A program made the translations under genes and the position numbers. DNA of 64,000 bases, taken from NCBI RefSeq assembly GCF_003054245.1, contig NZ_QBKR01000016.1:25678-89677 (forward strand), read 5' to 3'. Shown here piece after piece: positions 17,371 to 26,038 of the stretch; positions within the stretch are counted from its first letter, which is position 1, and each line of letters begins with the position of its first letter. The DNA is from Melghirimyces profundicolus (GTDB taxonomy: Bacteria > Bacillota > Bacilli > Thermoactinomycetales > DSM-45169). The notes beneath the pieces were generated by a model. The model was given only the letters and a program-made list of their open reading frames with translations. It made no database searches and had not been told where the DNA came from.

Positions 17371-18375
17371 TCACCCGGTCGAATTTGGATAAGAAGAACG
17401 GGAGGCTTTTTCCAGGGTTTCAAATAGGGTGGAAGAATCGATGTTGGCTCCGCTGATAATCAATACCGCCGGTTTTCCGTCAAAGGAAAACTTCCGCGAC
17501 AGGACGGCGGCAACGGTGGTCGCGGCCGCCCCCTCCGCCAGGGTGCGGTGGTGATTTAACAGAAAGGCGATTCCCTCCACGATTTGATTCTCACTCACGA
17601 GGACACTGTCATCGGCGTAATGACGCACCATATCGAAGGTGTACCGGTTGCGGGTGCCGATGCCGCCCAAAAGGCTGTCCGCCAGCGTGGCGGTTTCCCG
17701 CATGACCAGGGGTTTTCCCTCTTTCAGGCTGTAATGCATCACTGCGGGGCCTTCCATGGTGACCCCGATGACCCGGCTGTCCGGCTGGTTGGTTTTTACC
17801 GCCATTCCGATGCCGGCCAGAAGGCCGCCGCCGGAAAGGGGGATGACCGCCGTTTGGAGTTCCGGCAGATCTTCCATCAGTTCCAGACCGATGGTGCCCT
17901 GGCCGGCGATGATGTCCGGATCGTCGAAAGGGGGGATCACACTCAGTCCTTCCTCCCGTTGGAGGCGGTAACAGGCGGATTCCGCTTCGTCCTGACTCTC
18001 TCCGTGCACGTGGAGCTTCGCACCCAACCGGCGGATCGCTTCCGTCTTGGCGGCGGGGACGTTCCGGGAGACGCAGATGACTGCCGGAATATCCAGACGG
18101 CGGGCGATGGAGGCGACAGCCATCCCGTGGTTACCGGTGGAGAAGGTCGTCACCCCCCGCTTCCGGTCTTCGGGGGCCAGTCGCAGGATCTTGTTGGCAG
18201 CTCCCCGGATCTTGAATGCGTGGATCTCATGATGGGTTTCCATCTTGAGGAAAACGGGTCCGCCGGCAAGGCGGGAGAGTTCCTCCGATTCCACCAGCGG
18301 AGTCTTGCCGACGAGAGGCCGGATTCTCCTCCGGGCTTCCCATATGTGCCGGATATCGATCGGTTGGCGGTCCAT
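17371..18375 (-). CDS. eutB: Hydroxyectoine-utilisation dehydratase EutB (threonine dehydratase-like)
   Basis: 334 residues from the ATG at 18375, which has GGGAGG upstream; an in-frame ATG at 18441 would add 22 residues. PLP fold-type II: the PLP lysine is in HAFKIRGAANK and the phosphate loop is PLSGGGLLAG. EutB proteins in ectoine gene clusters act on the hydroxylated DABA intermediate from hydroxyectoine; generic threonine/serine dehydratases look similar. Its place next to doeA, eutC and doeB supports the EutB assignment. Confidence 0.85.
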   Translation of the reverse strand: MDRQPIDIRHIWEARRRIRPLVGKTPLVESEELSRLAGGPVFLKMETHHEIHAFKIRGAANKILRLAPEDRKRGVTTFSTGNHGMAVASIARRLDIPAVICVSRNVPAAKTEAIRRLGAKLHVHGESQDEAESACYRLQREEGLSVIPPFDDPDIIAGQGTIGLELMEDLPELQTAVIPLSGGGLLAGIGMAVKTNQPDSRVIGVTMEGPAVMHYSLKEGKPLVMRETATLADSLLGGIGTRNRYTFDMVRHYADDSVLVSENQIVEGIAFLLNHHRTLAEGAAATTVAAVLSRKFSFDGKPAVLIISGANIDSSTLFETLEKASRSSYPNSTG

Positions 18376-18553
18376 GGCTTCCAAAACCTCCCGTACATGG
18401 TGTCGGGTGGCTGCGGGTTCTGTGCGATCGACGGAATTCATTTGCTATTTTGACGAAAAGGAAGACGTTTATTTCATACACTATGGTGATTGTCGAAGAT
18501 CATGCCACCCGCGTAAGATAGAAGAAACACACAAACAAAGGGGGTAACGGGCT

Positions 18554-19777
18554 GTGCGCGGGATATTGCCCTTCCCTGTGTCTGAATTTACGGAAAGGTT
18601 AAACAATACCAAGCGTCTGATGGAAGAGGCCGGGATCGAAGTCCTGCTGGTCAGCGACCCCGCCAACATGAATTATCTTTCCGGGTATGACGGGTGGTCT
18701 TTTTACGTGCCGCAGATGCTCGTGGTGATCGCGGACGAAGAGCAACCCATCTGGATCGGAAGGAAACAGGATGCAAACGGGGCGAAATTGACGACTTGGT
18801 TTCACCCCGACCAGATCATTCCCTATCCCGATGAATATGTGCAGTCTGCTGGTCGGCATCCCATGGATTTTGTTTCCGATATTTTAACACAAATCGGACA
18901 GTCGAACCGGCGGATCGGAGTGGAATTGGATGCCTATTATTTCTCCGCCCGTTCTTACGAACAGTTGAAAATAAAGATGCCGAACACCCGGTTTATCGAC
19001 GCGACTCTGCTTGTCAACCGGGTCCGGATGGTCAAGTCCGACCAGGAAATCGAATTTATGCGCCGCGCGGCGAGGATCGTGGAAGGGGCGATGCGGGAGG
19101 GAATCCGTTCCATCGGTGCGGGGGTTCGCGAGTGTGACGTGGCGGCCAACATCAGTTACGCCCAGGTGAAGGGGACACCCGACTACGGCGGCGATTACCC
19201 GTCCATCGTCCCCCTGCTCCCCTCCGGCATCAAGACGTGCACCCCCCATCTGACCTGGTCCGACAGCCGGTACCGAAAAGGGGATGCGGTCATCCTGGAG
19301 TTGGCCGGTTGCCACAAACGATATCATTCCCCAATGGCCCGGACGGCGGTGATCGGATCCGCTTCTCCCAAGTTGAAAGATCTGGCCGAAGTGGTGATTG
19401 AGGGGTTGAATGTCACCCTGGAAGCGATCCGGCCGGGGATGACCTGTGAGGAAGTGGAAAGGGCCTGGAGAAAGGTGATTGAACGACGGGGGTACTTCAA
19501 AGATTCACGGCTGGGTTATTCCGTCGGCCTCAATTATCCCCCGGACTGGGGAGAGCACACGGCCAGCCTCCGTCTGGGTGACCAAACGGTGTTGCAACCC
19601 AACATGACCTTTCACCTGATTCCCGGGATCTGGATGGACCATTACGGAGTGGAACTGTCGGAAACCTTCCGGGTGACGGAAACGGGTTGCGAAGTGCTGG
19701 CCAATTTCCCGAGAGAGCTGTTTGAAATTTGCGAACCGCCGCTGGCCGCCATCTCAGTGGAAGAAAGCGGGGCGTAA
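18554..19777 (+). CDS. doeA: Ectoine hydrolase DoeA (EutD)
   Basis: 407 residues of the M24 (creatinase/aminopeptidase P-like) family. It opens the ectoine ring to N-acetyl-DABA. The N-terminal block NMNYLSGYDGWSFYVPQ and PNMTFHLIPGIWMDHYGVEL near the C-terminus are characteristic of DoeA/EutD. Several residues that bind metal in M24 peptidases are replaced, as is usual in this non-metal subfamily. GTG start with AAAGGGGG upstream. First gene of the + strand catabolic operon; the 178-base intergenic region to eutB must hold the divergent promoters. Confidence 0.93.
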   Translation: MRGILPFPVSEFTERLNNTKRLMEEAGIEVLLVSDPANMNYLSGYDGWSFYVPQMLVVIADEEQPIWIGRKQDANGAKLTTWFHPDQIIPYPDEYVQSAGRHPMDFVSDILTQIGQSNRRIGVELDAYYFSARSYEQLKIKMPNTRFIDATLLVNRVRMVKSDQEIEFMRRAARIVEGAMREGIRSIGAGVRECDVAANISYAQVKGTPDYGGDYPSIVPLLPSGIKTCTPHLTWSDSRYRKGDAVILELAGCHKRYHSPMARTAVIGSASPKLKDLAEVVIEGLNVTLEAIRPGMTCEEVERAWRKVIERRGYFKDSRLGYSVGLNYPPDWGEHTASLRLGDQTVLQPNMTFHLIPGIWMDHYGVELSETFRVTETGCEVLANFPRELFEICEPPLAAISVEESGA

Positions 19778-19780
19778 TCG

Positions 19781-20758
19781 ATGTGGGTGTTCAGCCATAA
19801 GGAGATCCAAAACGCGGTCCGGTTGGATCCGGAAGCGGTCCGTGCGGTGGAAAAAGGCTTTTCCTCCCTGGCGGAAGGAGGCGTCCGGATGCCTCCCATC
19901 CTGCGGGTGGATGTTCCGGAGCATCGCGGGGAGGTGGATGTGAAGACGGCAGTGGTGAAGGGTGAACCGTATTTTGCGATCAAGATGTCTTCGGGCTTTT
20001 TTCACAATCCGGAGCGGGGGTTGCCCAGCGGCAGCGGCATGATGGTCCTTCTGGACGTGGAGACGGGAATCCCGGAGGCCGTCCTCCTGGACAATGGATA
20101 CCTGACGGATGTCCGTACGGCGGCAGCGGGTGCGGTGGCCGCCCGGCACCTGGCCCCGGCTGAGTTTGACACGGCGGGGGTGATCGGGGCCGGGGCACAG
20201 GCCCGTCACCAAATCCGGGCACTCACCCTGGTGCGCCGGTTCAGGCGGATTCTCGTCTGGTCCCGGAACCGGGAGCGGGCGGAAACCTGCGTACGTGACC
20301 TGGAAAGGGAAACGGGAGTGGAAGCGGTGGCGGTTTCCGATCCGGAATCGGTGGTTCGTAAGGCCCAGGTGGTCGTGACTTCCACCCCCTCCAGCCGGCC
20401 TCTCATCCGGAAAGAGTGGCTGCACCCCGGGCTGCATGTCACCCTGATGGGCTCCGATGCCGAGCATAAACAGGAGATCGAAGGGGCGGCCATTCCCCGG
20501 GCGGACCGGTTTGTCTGCGACAGCCGGGAACAGTCCCTGCGACTGGGGGAATTGCGGTCGGCCGTGGCGGAAGGATGGATCGGAAAGGAAGAAAAAGTGA
20601 CCGAACTGGGGGCGATCACCTCCGGGCGTTTGCCGGGACGTACGTCGGAAAAGGAAATCACCCTTTGCGACTTGACCGGGACGGGGGTTCAAGACACCGT
20701 GATTGCGATCTTGGCCTACCGGCGTCTCCGGAACCGGGGTGACGGAACCCGATTTTAA
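19781..20758 (+). CDS. eutC: Hydroxyectoine-utilisation protein EutC (ornithine cyclodeaminase family)
   Basis: 325 residues of the ornithine cyclodeaminase/mu-crystallin/alanine dehydrogenase family. The NAD-binding loop is VIGAGAQARHQIRAL; other family blocks are LDNGYLTDVRTAAAGAVA and STPSSRPLI. Three bases after doeA. In ectoine clusters this protein (EutC) works with EutB on hydroxy-DABA derivatives; the exact reaction is a family-level inference. Confidence 0.87.
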   Translation: MWVFSHKEIQNAVRLDPEAVRAVEKGFSSLAEGGVRMPPILRVDVPEHRGEVDVKTAVVKGEPYFAIKMSSGFFHNPERGLPSGSGMMVLLDVETGIPEAVLLDNGYLTDVRTAAAGAVAARHLAPAEFDTAGVIGAGAQARHQIRALTLVRRFRRILVWSRNRERAETCVRDLERETGVEAVAVSDPESVVRKAQVVVTSTPSSRPLIRKEWLHPGLHVTLMGSDAEHKQEIEGAAIPRADRFVCDSREQSLRLGELRSAVAEGWIGKEEKVTELGAITSGRLPGRTSEKEITLCDLTGTGVQDTVIAILAYRRLRNRGDGTRF

Positions 20759-20783
20759 ACCATCGGATGAGGAGTGATCGGTT

Positions 20784-22004
20784 GTGACTCAACAGCGTTT
20801 TTGCGGTGAAGAGGTTTCCAGGGGAACCCGTTCCGTCTGGGCGGGGGAAGAGGAGTATCTGCTCCAGGGAGCCACCCAGGTGCCGGTGGTGCACAGCGTT
20901 TCCTTCGGATACCGGGACATCGACCACTGGCACGAAGTGGCCCTGGGCCGGAAGGAAGGCCATATTTACGGGAGGAACAGCAATCCCACGGTCCAGGTGT
21001 TTGAAGAGAAGGTGCGCCTCTTGGAAGGGGCCGAGGCGGCGGTTTCCTTTGCCACCGGTATGGCGGCCATCTCCAATGCCCTTTTCACCTTCCTCTCTCC
21101 CGGCGACCGGGTGGTGACGATCAAGGATACCTACGGGGGGACCAGCAAAATCTTCCTCGAACATCTTCCCCGTTTTCAGGTGGATGTCAAGATGTGTGAC
21201 ACCCACGATTTCGACGCCATTGAAGAAGAGATCGGGAAGGGCTGCAACGTTCTCTACTTGGAAACGCCGACCAATCCGACGCTGAAGGTGCTGGACCTGG
21301 AGCGTTTGGTCCGGGCCGCCCGCCGGAAAGGGGCGCTGGTTTTCGTTGACAACACCTTTGCCACTCCCATCAACCAGAACCCGTTGGATCTGGGGGCCGA
21401 CCTGGTGATCCACAGTGCCACCAAATTCCTGGGGGGTCATGCTGACGCACTGGGGGGGGTGATCTGCGGGCCGGAGGAATTGGTGAAAAAGGTGTACCAA
21501 TACCGGGAAATCCAAGGGGCCACTCTTCACCCGATGGCAGCCTATCTTTTGCTTCGGGGAATGAAGACCCTCCATCTCCGGATCCGGCAACAGAATGAGA
21601 GCGCTCTGACCATCGCCCGTTGGCTGGAGAACCATTCCTCCGTGGAAGGGGTCTACTATCCCGGGCTCCCGAGCCACCCCCACCATGAGATTGCCCACAA
21701 GCAGATGCGCGGTTACGGAGGGGTGCTGAGCTTCTCTCTGACAGGCGGAATCGAGGCGGTGCGTGCCTTCCTTCCCGGTCTCCGGTATGCCCACCTGGCG
21801 GCCAACCTGGGTTCGGTGGAAACCGTGGCCGGTCCGCCGCGGACCAGCAGTCACGTGGAGTGCACCGAAGAGGAACGGCAAGCGATGGGAATTCCCGAGG
21901 GGCTGGTTCGTTACTCTGTCGGGATCGAGGAGACGGAGGACCTGATCACAGACCTGAGGCAGGCCCTGGACCGTCTGCCGGAGCGTATACGGATCCCCTC
22001 GTAA
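20784..22004 (+). CDS. Cystathionine gamma-synthase-family PLP enzyme
   Basis: 406 residues of the Cys/Met-metabolism PLP family. It shows SFATGMAAISNA, the Asp in VDNTFATP, and the PLP lysine in HSATKFLGGHADA. Members do gamma-replacement or gamma-elimination on homoserine esters, cystathionine or methionine. GTG start with GAGGAG upstream. It sits between eutC and doeB and is not part of the core DoeABCD/EutABCDE route, so its role here is open: it could act on homoserine made by the next-but-one gene, or eliminate the gamma-amino group of a DABA derivative. Confidence 0.85.
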   Translation: MTQQRFCGEEVSRGTRSVWAGEEEYLLQGATQVPVVHSVSFGYRDIDHWHEVALGRKEGHIYGRNSNPTVQVFEEKVRLLEGAEAAVSFATGMAAISNALFTFLSPGDRVVTIKDTYGGTSKIFLEHLPRFQVDVKMCDTHDFDAIEEEIGKGCNVLYLETPTNPTLKVLDLERLVRAARRKGALVFVDNTFATPINQNPLDLGADLVIHSATKFLGGHADALGGVICGPEELVKKVYQYREIQGATLHPMAAYLLLRGMKTLHLRIRQQNESALTIARWLENHSSVEGVYYPGLPSHPHHEIAHKQMRGYGGVLSFSLTGGIEAVRAFLPGLRYAHLAANLGSVETVAGPPRTSSHVECTEEERQAMGIPEGLVRYSVGIEETEDLITDLRQALDRLPERIRIPS

Positions 22005-22023
22005 GGGACAGTAAGAAAAAATG

Positions 22024-22059
22024 GAAGCGCAACCCGCATAAACAAAGGGGTTGCGCTTC
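22024..22059 (+). other. Strong 12-bp intercistronic hairpin
   Basis: GAAGCGCAACCC pairs perfectly with GGGTTGCGCTTC around a 12-base loop. It stands between the PLP-enzyme gene and doeB, directly before the doeB start. There is no T tract on the + strand, so it is more likely an mRNA-stability or translation-control stem than a terminator. On the minus strand an ATTTTTT tail follows. Confidence 0.65.
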
Positions 22060-22069
22060 GTCTGGGGGG

Positions 22070-23278
22070 ATGGGCGTGACGGTGAAAAATATGGGGGAAG
22101 AAGCGGAAAAACTGCGGGAACAGCTGGTGGAATGGCGGCGGCGGATCCATTCCAACCCGGAGTTGAGCTTCCGTGAATTTGAAACCTCCCGCCTGGTGGC
22201 GGAGGAACTTCGAAAGATCGAAGGTATGAAAGTGGAAACGGAGGTGGGGGTGACCGGAGTGGTCGGAACGCTCACCCGCGGAACCGGGAAAACCGTTGCC
22301 CTCCGGGCGGATATGGATGCCCTCCCGATCATGGAAGCGGGGGAACGTCCTTACCGTTCCCAAAATCCCGGGGTGATGCACGCCTGCGGACATGATGCCC
22401 ATACGGCCATCTTGCTGGGAGCGGCCCGCCTGCTGGGGCAAGTGTTCCGGAGGGAAGACGTTGGGGGGACGGTGAAGCTTTTGTTTCAACCGGCGGAGGA
22501 ACATACGGGAGCCGCCGGGTCGACCGGGGCCCCCCGCATGATGGAGGACGGAGTGCTGGACGGGGTGGAAGAGGTGATCGCCCTTCATATGAATCCCGAA
22601 CGGCCCGTCGGAGAAGTTCAGATGAACGACGGGTACACCATGGCCAGCGTCGACACGTTTCAGGGGACCCTGTACGGCACCGGGGGACACGGGGCCTATC
22701 CTCATCTCGGGACGGACCCCACCTGGATGTTGTTGCCGGTGCTGCAGGCCCTCCACGGGATTGTTGCCCGACGGATTTCCCCTCTGGAGCCCGCCGTCGT
22801 CAGCGTGGGTCAGATCCACGCCGGGACGGCCAGCAACGTGATTCCATCGGAAGTCTTCATCCAGGGGACCATCCGGACTTATACCCCGGAGACCCGCGAG
22901 AGGATGGCAGAGGAGTTGGAAAAAGCCTTCTCTCTGGCAACCGCTCTGGGAGGGAACTGCCACTTTCAGGTGGAACGGGGGGAGCCGGGTCTCTATAACA
23001 ATCCCGGGGTGAACGGGGTGATTCGGGAGGCGATCCGGGATCTTTTCCCGGAGATGAAGGTGCACAGCGGTCCCTTCGGAATGGGAGCGGAGGATTTCAG
23101 TTACATGACGGAGGCGGTGCCGGGGGCGATGTTTTTTCTGGGTTGCGCAATCCCGGACGGGGTTCACCGGGATCTGCACACCCCGATTTTCGATATCGAC
23201 GAAGGCTGTCTTCCCGTCGGGGCGGCGATCTTGGCGGAGGCGGCCCTCCGGTTGTTAAAAAAGGATGGGAAGAGGTGA
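22070..23278 (+). CDS. doeB: N-acetyl-L-2,4-diaminobutyrate deacetylase DoeB (M20 family)
   Basis: About 402 residues of the M20 amidohydrolase family. Metal-site blocks are ALRADMDALPI, MHACGHDAHTA and FQPAEEH, with FGMGAEDFSYM later. It removes acetate from N-acetyl-DABA released by DoeA. The start is uncertain: ATG 22070 or GTG 22076 follow a GGGGGG stretch, and the preceding hairpin may influence initiation. Generic M20 aminoacylases look alike; the gene context decides the call. Confidence 0.87.
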   Translation: MGVTVKNMGEEAEKLREQLVEWRRRIHSNPELSFREFETSRLVAEELRKIEGMKVETEVGVTGVVGTLTRGTGKTVALRADMDALPIMEAGERPYRSQNPGVMHACGHDAHTAILLGAARLLGQVFRREDVGGTVKLLFQPAEEHTGAAGSTGAPRMMEDGVLDGVEEVIALHMNPERPVGEVQMNDGYTMASVDTFQGTLYGTGGHGAYPHLGTDPTWMLLPVLQALHGIVARRISPLEPAVVSVGQIHAGTASNVIPSEVFIQGTIRTYTPETRERMAEELEKAFSLATALGGNCHFQVERGEPGLYNNPGVNGVIREAIRDLFPEMKVHSGPFGMGAEDFSYMTEAVPGAMFFLGCAIPDGVHRDLHTPIFDIDEGCLPVGAAILAEAALRLLKKDGKR

Positions 23279-23284
23279 ACCTCG

Positions 23285-24325
23285 ATGGAGCAACGGTTGG
23301 CGATGATCGGGTTTGGGACGGTGGGCCAGGCACTGGCACGGATTTTACTCGAACGAGGGGAAGAGCTGAAGCGGAAAGAGGGGTACTCGGCGCGGATCAC
23401 CGCCATTTCCGACACCGTGAAAGGCGCGCTGTACCATCCTGACGGACTGGATCTCTCCAGCGTCTTCCGATCATTGGAAGAGGCGGGGACGTTGGATGCC
23501 TATCCGGATACCGTCGGTTTAAAGAGGGATTGGGACAGCTTGAAAACCATCCGGGAGACGAACGCCGACACCGTGGTGGAGGTTACGTTCACCAACGTGG
23601 ATACGGGACAACCGGCGATCGACCACTGCCGGGCCGCTTTTGAAGCGGGGAAGAACGTGGTCACCACCAACAAGGGACCGGTGGCGCTGGCGTACCGGGA
23701 ATTGTCCTCGCTGGCCGCGGAGAACGGGGTTGGATGGGGGTTTGAAGGGACCGTGATGAGCGGCACCCCCGCTCTCCGGATGCCCCGGACCGCCTTGGCA
23801 GGGGACCGGATCCGGGAAATCCGGGGGATTCTGAACGGAACCTCCAATTATATTCTCACCCGCATGGAGGAAGGAAAAAGTCTGGAAGAGGCCCTTTCGG
23901 AAGCCCGGTCCAAGGGGTATGCCGAGGCGGACCCCACCAGTGACCTGGAAGGTTTCGACGCGCTGTATAAAGTGATGATCCTTTCCGAAGTGGTGCTGGG
24001 GGTTCCCCTGGACCGGAACGAGGTGGAACGGGTCGGCATCGCACAGTTGTCGGCTGAGGATATCCGAGGGGCGAAAGAAGAGGGAAAGAGGTGGAAAGTT
24101 TTGGGCCGACTCCGGGAAGAAGGAGGGCGGGTCATCGCTTCGGTCAAACCCGTCCCCATCCCGGAGACCGATCCGCTCGCCGGAGTGAGGGGTGCCCTCA
24201 ACGCCTTGACTTACGAGTGTGACTTGTTGGGGCCGGTCACCCTGGTCGGAGCCGGAGCGGGACGTTCGGAGACGGGCTTCGCCCTGTTGGCGGATTTGAT
24301 CAACATCCGGCGTCAATACCCTTAG
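23285..24325 (+). CDS. hom: Homoserine dehydrogenase (no ACT domain)
   Basis: 346 residues. N-terminal NAD(P) loop IGFGTVGQALA, then TTNKGPVALAY and the catalytic-domain signature GILNGTSNYILTRM followed by GYAEADPTSDLEGFDA. It lacks the C-terminal ACT regulatory domain of housekeeping Hom proteins, so it is not expected to be threonine-inhibited. It interconverts aspartate semialdehyde and homoserine. ATG start with GAGGTG eight bases upstream, six bases after doeB. Being inside the ectoine operon suggests it channels semialdehyde from DABA. Confidence 0.9.
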   Translation: MEQRLAMIGFGTVGQALARILLERGEELKRKEGYSARITAISDTVKGALYHPDGLDLSSVFRSLEEAGTLDAYPDTVGLKRDWDSLKTIRETNADTVVEVTFTNVDTGQPAIDHCRAAFEAGKNVVTTNKGPVALAYRELSSLAAENGVGWGFEGTVMSGTPALRMPRTALAGDRIREIRGILNGTSNYILTRMEEGKSLEEALSEARSKGYAEADPTSDLEGFDALYKVMILSEVVLGVPLDRNEVERVGIAQLSAEDIRGAKEEGKRWKVLGRLREEGGRVIASVKPVPIPETDPLAGVRGALNALTYECDLLGPVTLVGAGAGRSETGFALLADLINIRRQYP

Positions 24326-24326
24326 A

Positions 24327-24529
24327 AGCGTTGTGATGGGTGGTCAGGCTCAGGAGGAGGGAAGATTTAACAGCGGCTTTGCGGTCCTGCCCGGCGGAGA
24401 GTCAGCCGGCAAGGATGTTCAGGGGCAAAAGCTTCTCTGTGTTGCATCCCCGGGCGTTGGCCCCTGCCCGCAGCAGGAAGATTCGGAGCGGCTTCGGGTA
24501 AATGCCGCCCGTCATTTTTTCACAATACT
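24327..24529 (-). repeat. Dispersed palindromic repeat, 203-bp copy in minus orientation
   Basis: It starts AGCGTTGTGATGGGTGGTC two bases after the hom stop codon and ends TTTTCACAATACT. It carries the AGGGGCAA / TTGGCCCCT and CCTGC / GCAGG elements but lacks the CTGTCCTGCA arm region. It interrupts the catabolic operon between hom and doeC; the ribosome site of doeC begins 30 bases beyond it. Confidence 0.8.
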
Positions 24530-24570
24530 TTCAGGGAGTGTGGTCCTTCCTATTTCTGAAGGGGGTCGAT

Positions 24571-26013
24571 TTGAAAATGTGGACGATTCATGACAAAATG
24601 GGGTTTAGCCCCGGTCATTCGGTGAAATGTAAAAACAGGATAGAGGTTCGCGATCCGCAGGATGATTCCCTGATCGCAACCGTGCCCGCCGTCACCGCCG
24701 AAGGGATGGAAAAGGCAGTGAAGCGCGGGGGAGAAGGTGCCAAGATTGCCGCCGAAATGCCCGTTCACCAGAGGGTTTCCGTTTTGCACCGTTCCGCCGA
24801 TCTGGTGGCTTCCCGCCGGGAGGAGTTCGCCACCCTGATCTCCCGGGAAGGGAGCAAAACGATCCGCGAGGCCCGAAAGGAAGTCGACCGCGCTGTGGAG
24901 ACGCTCCGGATCAGTGCGGAAGAGGCCCGGAGGATCCAGGGAGAAACCCTTTCATTTGACCAAATGCCTGGGAGCGAGAACCGGGCGGGAGGCTGGTACC
25001 GCTTCCCGATCGGTCTCGTCGGCGCCATCACCCCGTTCAACGACCCCCTCAACCTGGTGGCACACAAGGTGGGTCCCGCCGTGGCATCCGGCAATGCCGT
25101 GATCGTCAAACCCGCCAGCTTCACACCCTTGAGCGCCCTCAAGTTGTGGGAGGTCATGCAGGAAGCGGGGCTGCCTTCCCCGGTCTTTTCGGTGGTTCCC
25201 GGCCGCGGGGGCGAAGTGGGAGACGTCTTGGTCAGCCATCCCGATGTCCGTATGGTCTCCTTCACGGGAGGAGTGGATGCGGGAAGGGAGATCGCCCGGA
25301 AAGCCGGAATCAAAAAATTAAGTATGGAATTGGGGTCAAACTGCCCGGCGATCGTTCTGGGCGACGCGGACCTCCCTGCCGCCGTCGAATCCTGCGTATC
25401 CGGGGCGTTTTGGGCGGCGGGGCAGAATTGTCTCAAAGTGCAGCGTGTGTATATCGAAGATTCCATCTATGCCGATTTTTTGGAACGGTTCGTCTCCCGA
25501 ACCCGCCAGTACCGGATCGGAGACAAGTTGTCCGAGGAAACGGACATGGGACCGCTCATCCACCGCCGGGAGGCGGAGAGGGTGGACCGTTGGGTAAGGG
25601 AAGCACTGGACCAGGGGGCGACGCTGTGCTGCGGCGGGGAGCGTGACGGAGCATATTACTCCCCGACGGTCCTCACCGACCTCCCGGAAGGAAGCTGTCT
25701 GGAGCGGGAAGAAGTGTTCGGTCCCGTCGTCGGTCTCTATCCGGTTCGAAGTGCGGAGGAAGCGGTCAAGCGGGCCAACCGGTCCGATTTCGGGCTGCAG
25801 GCCGGAGTCTTCACCAAGAACCTCGACCAGGCATTCGGATTGATCCGCCGTCTGGAAGTCGGGGGGGTGATGGTCAACGACAGCAGCGATTACCGGATTG
25901 ACGCCATGCCCTTCGGCGGCGTCAAGCAGTCCGGCCTCGGCCGGGAAGGCGTCCGCTTCGCCATCGGGGAGATGACCGAGACCAAAGTGGTCTGTTTCCG
26001 GTTGGGAAGTTGA
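24571..26013 (+). CDS. doeC: Aldehyde dehydrogenase, probable aspartate-semialdehyde dehydrogenase DoeC
   Basis: About 480 residues of the NAD(P)-dependent aldehyde dehydrogenase superfamily. It shows SFTGGVDAGREI, LSMELGSNCPAIVL with the catalytic Glu, and the catalytic Cys in FWAAGQNCLKVQR. In ectoine catabolism DoeC oxidises aspartate semialdehyde to aspartate. The start is TTG at 24571 with AAGGGGG five bases upstream, or ATG at 24577. The frame open further upstream runs into the repeat and is not coding. Confidence 0.85.
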   Translation: MKMWTIHDKMGFSPGHSVKCKNRIEVRDPQDDSLIATVPAVTAEGMEKAVKRGGEGAKIAAEMPVHQRVSVLHRSADLVASRREEFATLISREGSKTIREARKEVDRAVETLRISAEEARRIQGETLSFDQMPGSENRAGGWYRFPIGLVGAITPFNDPLNLVAHKVGPAVASGNAVIVKPASFTPLSALKLWEVMQEAGLPSPVFSVVPGRGGEVGDVLVSHPDVRMVSFTGGVDAGREIARKAGIKKLSMELGSNCPAIVLGDADLPAAVESCVSGAFWAAGQNCLKVQRVYIEDSIYADFLERFVSRTRQYRIGDKLSEETDMGPLIHRREAERVDRWVREALDQGATLCCGGERDGAYYSPTVLTDLPEGSCLEREEVFGPVVGLYPVRSAEEAVKRANRSDFGLQAGVFTKNLDQAFGLIRRLEVGGVMVNDSSDYRIDAMPFGGVKQSGLGREGVRFAIGEMTETKVVCFRLGS

Positions 26014-26038
26014 AAGAAAAAGATGAGGAGGAGACGCC

